From Paralvinella palmiformis (Eukaryota > Annelida > Polychaeta > Terebellida > Alvinellidae), in the NCBI GenBank assembly GCA_025642065.1, contig JAODUP010000356.1:268501-332500 (forward strand): DNA of 64,000 nt. The letters are read 5' to 3'. The stretch's first letter is position 1. Every line of letters starts with the position of its first letter. Positions 60,101-64,000 of this stretch are shown here, in pieces. A program made the position numbers and the translations under genes. The notes beneath the pieces were generated by a model. That model ran no database searches. It saw nothing but the letters and a program-made list of their open reading frames with translations, and was not told the origin of the DNA.

Positions 60101-61325
60101 TACAAACATGCACATGACCAAGCTTGTGTGTAGACATTTAAAATTACTATGGCTGATGTAATACAGATTCATAAAGCTTTCTAAGTATGTTCAGTTCAAG
60201 AATACGTATGCCAGGGCCTGAAAAATCGGTTAAAATTCTGGATGCAACCATCCAGTTTGCTACATGGAATGATCCGTTTTGTCCCATACGCAGTTGCACA
60301 TGTGGAATCACGCTTGTACTTTTACATTTTTTGTCAGATGCGCATAACACGTATATGAAATCTCAGCTTAAGACAACACACTGCCTATTTAAATGATGCC
60401 ACTGATTAAAAGCTGTAGTCATTGCAGTTTACTGGCTATGCCGTAGTAATTTGAAATTGTATTTGAATAGTGAGAATGGCTACGGAGTACAGGTAACTCA
60501 GCAAAGCAGCAATGGGCTTCACTGAATAAATATTTCTTATCAAACACTTCTCCGTTTGTCGATTTTTATTGCAAATACATGTTTATCTGTAGGCAGGTGA
60601 AATATAGCGGATTTAAAACTGAAAAATTTGTTGGGCAAGTGCATTTCCAATCTACTTGCCTAGGAGGGGCAATTGAATTGAAAACAATATTTTTCTGGCC
60701 CTGGGTATGCTGGCTGACATCTCAGATAGTGTCCAAAGTGTAGGATGATTGATTGATATGTTGTTGATATATTGAGGACCGTAATAAATAAACCAAATTT
60801 CCTAATTTTAATTTTTGATACTCTGTGAGAGTATTTTATCACATACTCTTCTAAAACACACACAACAAGATAGAAATACCATATTTTCTCAGTTTGTCTT
60901 CTCTCCTTTCCTTTTAATACCAATACACCAAGTGTTTGTTATTTTTCAGTTGTTTCCAGGGATTACCCGTATCTGTGATCAACCTTGGAGATAACGTCAT
61001 TCAATATAAGATTCAGGGCACCTTATCAGTTACCTGTAACGGTGGACGGTTTGCAGAAATCATTAACAGACAATGGTAAGATGAGGCTTGATAACAAGTC
61101 ATGATTTAATACAAGTTCAGTAAACAAAATTTGCATAGGATTACGTCCGTTTGGAAGGTAATATTTTGGTGGCTAATTAACGTCGTGCAAAGTTGACCGT
61201 ATCATGTTGACATCAATTTGTTTTTGCTTCATGACGCAAGTGGTGAATTTCTGAGCGAACACGGTGAACTGCGATCAGTGGTCACTATGTCCAACATGAG
61301 CAGGGCACTCAATGATCAGTTACAG
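48183..61325 (+). CDS. ABRAXAS: Abraxas (BRISC/BRCA1-A complex scaffold), first six coding exons; 3' end beyond the window
   Basis: Non-catalytic MPN-domain scaffold that pairs with the K63-specific deubiquitinase BRCC36. Exons: 48183-48254 (MNIEISGAVLSSLFFEHSVC...), 50299-50389 (EGFLLGRITNRRTDTISDAQ), 54158-54264 (SCPRPFSWYANSGATDADKL), 59386-59585 (EVVGWYKFRRNSTLITSLRE; STHTMDHVFQ), 60950-61075 (LGDNVIQYKIQG), 61241-61325 (RSVVTMSNMSRALNDQLQ). Phases 0, 1, 0, 2, 2, 0 join without a stop, giving 227 residues that follow human ABRAXAS2 from its start through the MPN domain (EGFLLG, IGWYRFRRN-type core, STHALEY-type block) to the first helix. The coiled coil and C-terminal tail, which would separate Abraxas 1 from 2, lie to the right. 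Start is the first Met, with a consensus-length N terminus. Confidence 0.92.
48640..48935 (-). mobile_element. tRNA-derived SINE of a third family, minus strand, Abraxas intron 1
   Basis: Plus strand reads GAGCCGGGAACCTCCGGCCT (reversed B-box area) and GCTCTTATCCACTAGTCCAT (reversed A box). The body includes GGGTTGAGACCCCTGGCTAT and AGAAGTCACTTTCAGAGG. No target duplication established. Confidence 0.6.
49544..50065 (-). pseudogene. LINE reverse transcriptase C-terminal piece, Abraxas intron 1
   Basis: 173 open codons on the minus strand contain NRFDVNWRKCVRRIWGFPWM, the W-R-x-x-RR-x-W-x-LP type motif that follows the thumb in many non-LTR retrotransposons, and SSFCLDECTAVGICVREL. Upstream reverse transcriptase motifs are absent. 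It may come from the same LINE class as 8520-8864. Confidence 0.6.
50638..51712. mobile_element. Non-autonomous hAT element with perfect 8-bp target duplication, Abraxas intron 2
   Basis: Ends CAGGGTTGGC (50638) and GCCAACCCTG (51712) are perfect inverted repeats; AAATCATC flanks both sides (50630-50637, 51713-51720). Length 1075 bp, no transposase domain. A strong hairpin lies near the left end (50656-50704). Confidence 0.92.
50656..50704. repeat. Hairpin-forming inverted repeat inside the hAT element
   Basis: GGCAGAAAGGTATTTCTCCC pairs with GGGAGAAATACCTTTCTGCT at 19 of 20 positions around an 8-nt loop (CTGCCATT). Confidence 0.92.
52043..53383 (+). mobile_element. hAT element, copy 2 of the inverted pair, Abraxas intron 2
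   Basis: Left end CAGGGTTGGCAAGTTTATGA and right end TAATAAACCCAACCGTG are inverted. Flanks CAGACAAT and GAGACAGT match at 6 of 8, an eroded hAT duplication. The interior matches the reverse complement of 2390-3620. It carries a MITE at 52592-52906 not present in the other copy and lacks that copy's SINE. Confidence 0.75.
52592..52906. mobile_element. CAGACATGGGG MITE nested in the hAT element
   Basis: Starts CAGACATCGGGTCAATTCCA and ends TTGACCCCCCATGTATGTCTG. Family members lie at 59630-59941 and 61708-62734. The empty site is visible in the inverted copy near 2990-3030. Confidence 0.75.
53406..53652. mobile_element. Candidate MITE with TACCCGCAG termini
   Basis: GTACCCGCAGAACAGGGAAA at the left is mirrored by the reverse complement of AAATCCTGTGGGTA at the right. 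The interior includes CAGGGAA motifs in both halves. No target duplication recognised. Confidence 0.45.
54975..55350 (+). mobile_element. SINE with L2-type tail (family C), Abraxas intron 3
   Basis: Head GGTGCAATGGGTAGAGGACT (A-box region) and GGTTGTGGGCTCAAATC (B box), body CTCAGGTGTGACCAGCATTG, then the LINE-like end TGTGCAGCGCCTTTGAATGG with TATACATTATTATTATTAA. Related heads without the tail are at 55625-55765 and 63790-63935. Confidence 0.8.
55373..55560 (+). mobile_element. SINE family A, Abraxas intron 3
   Basis: CCTCTGTGATCTAACTGGTA, GAGTTTGAATCTCGGCG, GGAGGTCGCTCGGCCCATAT and GTGCAAAAAAGTGGCCG follow the family order; directly downstream of the family C SINE. Confidence 0.82.
55625..55765 (+). 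mobile_element. SINE family C head, Abraxas intron 3
   Basis: ACAGTGGTTAGAACTATGTT, GGTTGTAAGCTCAAATCTG and GTGTGACCAGCTTGAGGCTA match 54975-55120. The 36-bp minisatellite begins just after it. Confidence 0.7.
55783..57545. repeat. 36-bp minisatellite array, about 49 units, with higher-order structure
   Basis: Unit TGATCTCTATATGACTGG plus AGAGATGTTGTCATGATG; a few units lack three bases (33 bp). Variants (GCTGTC, GACGTTG, TCATTATATG, TCTTTATATG) recur in the same order at 56041 and 56329, a 288-bp (8-unit) higher-order period. All units are multiples of three, so the minus strand is open for 613 codons (55670-57511) as a 12-residue repeat TTSLQSYRDHIM. It lies in Abraxas intron 3, antisense to the gene. 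I treat it as satellite DNA. Confidence 0.95.
57550..57680 (+). mobile_element. SINE family B fragment
   Basis: AGAGATTAATTTCTTCACTC, GTGAGTGGATGACCGCGTTA and CACTGAATTGAAATAAGG follow the family B body, heavily diverged. Confidence 0.55.
57720..57885 (+). mobile_element. SINE family A, Abraxas intron 3
   Basis: CCCACATGGTCCAACCAGTA, GAGTTCGGATTTCAGTG (B-box region), TCTGAAGGGTGTTCCATC and GTGTACAAGAATGGCCATAA match the family order. Confidence 0.7.
58006..58732. repeat. 81-bp tandem repeat, about nine units
   Basis: Each unit runs from GTCAATAGGTAGAGGCTAG through GACAAAGGATGAGGTAAC to GTATTGGGTCAG. Successive starts at 58006 and 58087 give the period. Units differ mainly at the AACTGTACAG / AACCCAACAG / AACTCTACAG site; one unit is 2-3 bp shorter. 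Confidence 0.95.
58740..59385. other. Remainder of Abraxas intron 3
   Basis: Contains a 12-bp poly-G run near 59092-59102. No gene or clear repeat recognised; open frames here do not join splice sites. Confidence 0.4.
59630..59941. mobile_element. CAGACATGGGG MITE with near-perfect 8-bp target duplication, Abraxas intron 4
   Basis: CAGACATGGGGACTATTCCA at the left mirrors GGAATTGAATAGACCCTATGTCTG's right end. Flanks CTTCATCT (59622-59629) and TTCCATCT (59942-59949) agree at 7 of 8, consistent with a hAT source. It begins 45 bp after exon 4. Confidence 0.82.
60212..60703. mobile_element. hAT-type MITE, CAGGGCC family, Abraxas intron 4
   Basis: CAGGGCCTGAAAAATC at the left and ATATTTTTCTGGCCCTG at the right are inverted, the same termini as the hAT at 22632-23736. 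GTATGC occurs next to both ends. About 490 bp and no transposase. Confidence 0.7.
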
Positions 61326-61426
61326 GTGAGGATGCTGGTAATTCTTCTTTACATGTAGGCACGTGTTTGTGTGTGTGTACGTGTTTGTGAAATTAACTTC
61401 CAGTCTGTATGTTGTTTTACTGATGT

Positions 61427-61470
61427 TTCCAGAGATTATCCATATCTGTGTTGTTCAGAAGGGCTGGTAT
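61427..61470 (+). repeat. Partial echo of the start of Abraxas exon 5
   Basis: TGTTTCCAGAGATTATCCATATCTGTG resembles the first bases of exon 5 (TGTTTCCAGGGATTACCCGT...) at 60952. It does not continue into the rest of that exon. Could be a small duplication or chance. Confidence 0.3.
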
Positions 61471-61707
61471 AATTTGAATCCTATCAAGCCTGCTAGTTTT
61501 CGGCAGGTCAGATATTTTCAAATACATGACTCATGTTCCGAATATATATAAAAAACAATCATCATGATCGATCGATCAATCTTGTGTGTTTGTTTCCTCT
61601 GTGAAAGTCATCAACCATTGCTTTCCAATAATTATCAGTATCGTCAAAATATGATTCATCACCATAATCATCCGCTTATTCAGGATGCTGGCTAGATGTT
61701 CTCGGAG

Positions 61708-62734
61708 TAGACGTGGGGGTCAATTCTATTTGGTCAATTTCACATCAAATTTATCAATTCCATTTTTTACCTACTACTTTTTACAATGAATTCCGTATAT
61801 ACTCACGTATAAGATGCACTCACGTATAACATGCACCCGCTTTTTGGTCCATTAAACCTCCCCGAAGTCGAACCCGCGTATAAGACGCACTAAAATCAGC
61901 AATATTGATTCAATACCAAATAATTCATCATCATCACTCTCTTCATTGAACATCTGTTGTATCTGCTCATGTGTCATCATACATGTCGTCACCTTCTTTG
62001 TCGGAGTCAGTGTCAGATTTGTCATGCTATCCAGCCCACAATACATCTTCTTTCGTGCCATCTAAATCATTGCTGACAGAGCACTTCTTGAGCGATTTGG
62101 TAATGATGCCAGGGACGATTTAATCCCAGGCCATTTTCACCCACTGTGTGATGATAGGTAACAATGGCTGCTTCAGGTTACCTGCTGCTGTGCGTTCGTT
62201 TCCGTAATGCTGTTTGAAGTAGTTTATTAGTAGTTCTCATGTGCCAGCTTTGGAATTAATTAACACATTGTTTGCTGTAATCGTTTTCTTTTGATGTGAC
62301 TTCTATGGTCGTTCTTTGATTGGCCTCATTTACTGTTCCCTTCAATTACACATGCTCACACACTTCGATAGTAATGACACGTCTTAGATAGACCAATTAT
62401 ATGCATTCCAAAAATAACATCTGCCTGTAGTACTTTGGAGTATCAAAAGTGCGCCTTATACATGAGTAATTACAGTAGGTACTCTGAATACCTATTCCAC
62501 GTACCTACTTGGAATACCTACTCTGAGTAGTTTATATTCCAAGAAGGATTGTCATGGAAGAAACATTTCTGAATTAAAAAACTACGTGGTAAATTAATTT
62601 GGGATTTAATTTTTTTGTAGCAAACTTCAATTCCAAATTTATCAATTCCAATTCCATTTTTTTTTAAATAAGCAATTTCAAAATTGGAATTGCCCATCAA
62701 TTCCAATTCTGGAATTGAATTGACCCCATGTCTA
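61708..62734. mobile_element. CAGACATGGGG MITE interrupted by a pogo-like element
   Basis: Left part TAGACGTGGGGGTCAATTCT (61708) and right part AATTGACCCCATGTCTA (62734) are the two ends of the family; the interior is split at about 61790 and resumes at about 62475 with GTAGGTACTCTGAATACC. Confidence 0.7.
61790..62475 (-). mobile_element. pogo/Tigger-like DNA element remnant nested in a MITE
   Basis: GTATATACTCACGTATAAGA at the left mirrors the right end CCTTATACATGAGTAATTAC. Minus-strand frame 61852-62061 includes QMFNEESDDDELFG, like the acidic C-terminal tail of pogo-type transposases. The DDE core and DNA-binding domain are missing. Confidence 0.6.
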
Positions 62735-63017
62735 CCTGAGAGTACTGCTTGAGGATCCATCATCTCAGTTGTCACCTACCTTACCATTCCATAACTACTG
62801 TACATACTTGCGTATATGGGTAGTGAAAAGGGAGTTCCCAGAAGCACCTCGACTTATACGCACGTCATATTTCCTACCAGCTGAAGGAAAGATGTTTTCG
62901 GCTATCCTTGACACTCAACACTGTATGATTCAACCCATTAAGAGCCAGAGTCGGAATAAAATCGTCACATTGCTGCATACTGACCCATTATTATTCAAAT
63001 TTTCACCAAACTCTTAT

Positions 63018-63240
63018 TTGGATCTCACAAACATGCCAGTTTTTATATAATAATACTTGATAGTAGTGCACTGTTACCTACCAGTACCTCTAGATGTGCT
63101 GTGAAACAATGAATTAATAACACTTGCCAATTGAAGTGAAATCTCTGTCTTAGTCAATAAATTAAGATTCATTTTCACCAAACTGTTATTTGGATCTCAC
63201 AAACATGCCAGCCTGTATGTAATATAATACTTGATAGTCA
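63018..63240. repeat. Direct repeat, about 169 bp apart
   Basis: ATTTGGATCTCACAAACATG, then AATAATACTTGATAGT, occurs near 63015 and again near 63189. The sequence between includes CACTTGCCAATTGAAG, which also recurs (CACTTGTCAGTTGAAG near 63350). Confidence 0.7.
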
Positions 63241-63382
63241 CGCGCGTTGTTAACTACTGGTACCACCAGATGATTAGCGATAATATAAAAATCACTGTTA
63301 ACATTGCAAACCTTGCTGGCCACTTGCTGTGAAACAATTAATTAACAACACTTGTCAGTTGAAGGGAGTCTATAATCAAGCG

Positions 63383-63570
63383 TGTGTGTGTGTGTCTCTC
63401 TCTCTCTCTCTCTCTGTGTGTGTGGGTGTGTGTCGCTGCCGGTGAAGCAAGTATGTTTGGTGTGACAAGTTTATTTATTTATATTAGTTATATCATCAAA
63501 GCCAAATCTTGTGTGTGTGTGTAGTGTCTCTCTCTCTCTCTGTGTGTGTGCGTGTCGCTGCCAGTGAAGA
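63383..63570. repeat. (GT)n/(TC)n blocks in a duplicated segment
   Basis: GT, TC, then GT tracts followed by GTGTCGCTGCCGGTGAAGC appear at 63383-63450 and again at about 63510-63570. Confidence 0.85.
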
Positions 63571-63789
63571 AAGATATTCATGATGCACTTGCTGACACCA
63601 TAAGTTTGAATGACTGGGAAGACTTTTTCGCGAATGACGACAATGATTCCGATTTTGAGGGATTTTAAGCCAATACTTGACCTCGACTTATACAGTGAAC
63701 ATATGCCTGGGGAAAGAATTACAGGGTAAAAAATTGGCCTCAACTTATCTGCCGGATCGACTTATACGCGAGTATATATGATATGAACC

Positions 63790-63935
63790 CTGTTACTGGC
63801 TGCTTTGATTGCATCGTGATTAGAACACCATGATGCAAACCACCAAGTTTGAGTTCGAATCTGAGTCAACTGTGTTTGTGGGATTTGTCCCTATGGAGTA
63901 GTGACCTGTGAACCATATGTCTGAGGTGTGACAAA
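63790..63935 (+). mobile_element. SINE family C head, Abraxas region
   Basis: GCATCGTGATTAGAACACCA (A-box region) and AGTTTGAGTTCGAATCTGA (B box), then CCATATGTCTGAGGTGTGAC, as in 55625-55765. Confidence 0.65.
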
Positions 63936-63988
63936 ACAAAAATATTCGCTAACTTGCTCATCAGTGTTTGCTGCTGTCCCATCAACAG

Positions 63989-64000
63989 GCCACGAACGTG
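63989..64000 (+). other. Possible start of the next Abraxas exon at the window edge
   Basis: CCATCAACAG followed by GCCACGAACGTG is an acceptor-like site, and phase 0 would continue exon 6 as ALNDQLQ-ATNV, in keeping with the helix expected there. Only 12 coding bases are visible. Confidence 0.25.

Larger units (their letters stand above)
62800..63785 (+). mobile_element. pogo/Tigger-like DNA element remnant
   Basis: Left end TGTACATACTTGCGTATATG is mirrored by CGACTTATACGCGAGTATAT at about 63760-63780; CTCGACTTATACG recurs inside both ends. Near the right end a frame (about 63567-63668) closes with DWEDFFANDDNDSDFEGF and a stop, an acidic pogo-type tail. The rest of the transposase is deleted or replaced by repeats (63018-63240, 63385-63570). 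Confidence 0.6.

Overview
The window is eukaryotic nuclear DNA: AT-rich, full of microsatellites, with GT-AG introns of 0.1-5 kb and dense nested transposons. Protein-level resemblance points to an invertebrate, most likely a mollusc (probably a marine gastropod): a fibrinogen-related lectin preceded by a Cys-rich region of a type I associate with molluscan lectins, many tRNA-derived SINEs, hAT, pogo and L2/CR1-like elements. The species cannot be named from the sequence.

Two host genes can be assembled exon by exon on the + strand. (1) A cytosolic/mitochondrial leucine aminopeptidase (LAP3, peptidase family M17), 14 coding exons from 15010 to 29063, predicted 527 aa, all metal and catalytic residues present, one GC-AG intron, and a first exon coding for a basic, mitochondria-like leader. 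(2) The first six coding exons of Abraxas (BRISC/BRCA1-A scaffold), 48183 to 61325, running off the right edge; its introns hold most of the repeats of the last 16 kb. A second, inverted LAP3 copy enters at the left edge (exons 2 and 3 at 541-659 and 167-324, minus strand), so the two LAP3 genes are divergent.

Between these lie gene fragments: a fibrinogen-domain gene (35164-36587) lacking the N-terminal half of its fibrinogen domain and carrying a poly-C frame break; an isolated Frizzled cysteine-rich-domain exon (42358-about 42625); a THAP-like N-terminal fragment (about 8093-8191); and a stretch ending in ELDWC (about 37492-37660).

Mobile DNA accounts for much of the rest. A 4.1-kb unit (9721-13821) bounded by inverted CCCAGCAAACA ends encloses a DUF4806-type gene broken by one in-frame stop. 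Several hAT-type elements keep 7-8 bp target duplications (22632-23736 in LAP3 intron 5, 30405-31020, 50638-51712 and 59630-59941). Two opposite-oriented copies of one BED-containing hAT family (about 2147-3700 and 52043-53383) each carry a private insertion. Five full or nearly full copies of a 350-bp tRNA-derived SINE are present, two with perfect 15-bp target duplications. L2/CR1-like and other LINE remnants lie at 8520-8864, 43386-45945 and 49544-50065. Tandem arrays include a 36-bp minisatellite (55783-57545) that stays open for 613 codons and an 81-bp array (58006-58732).
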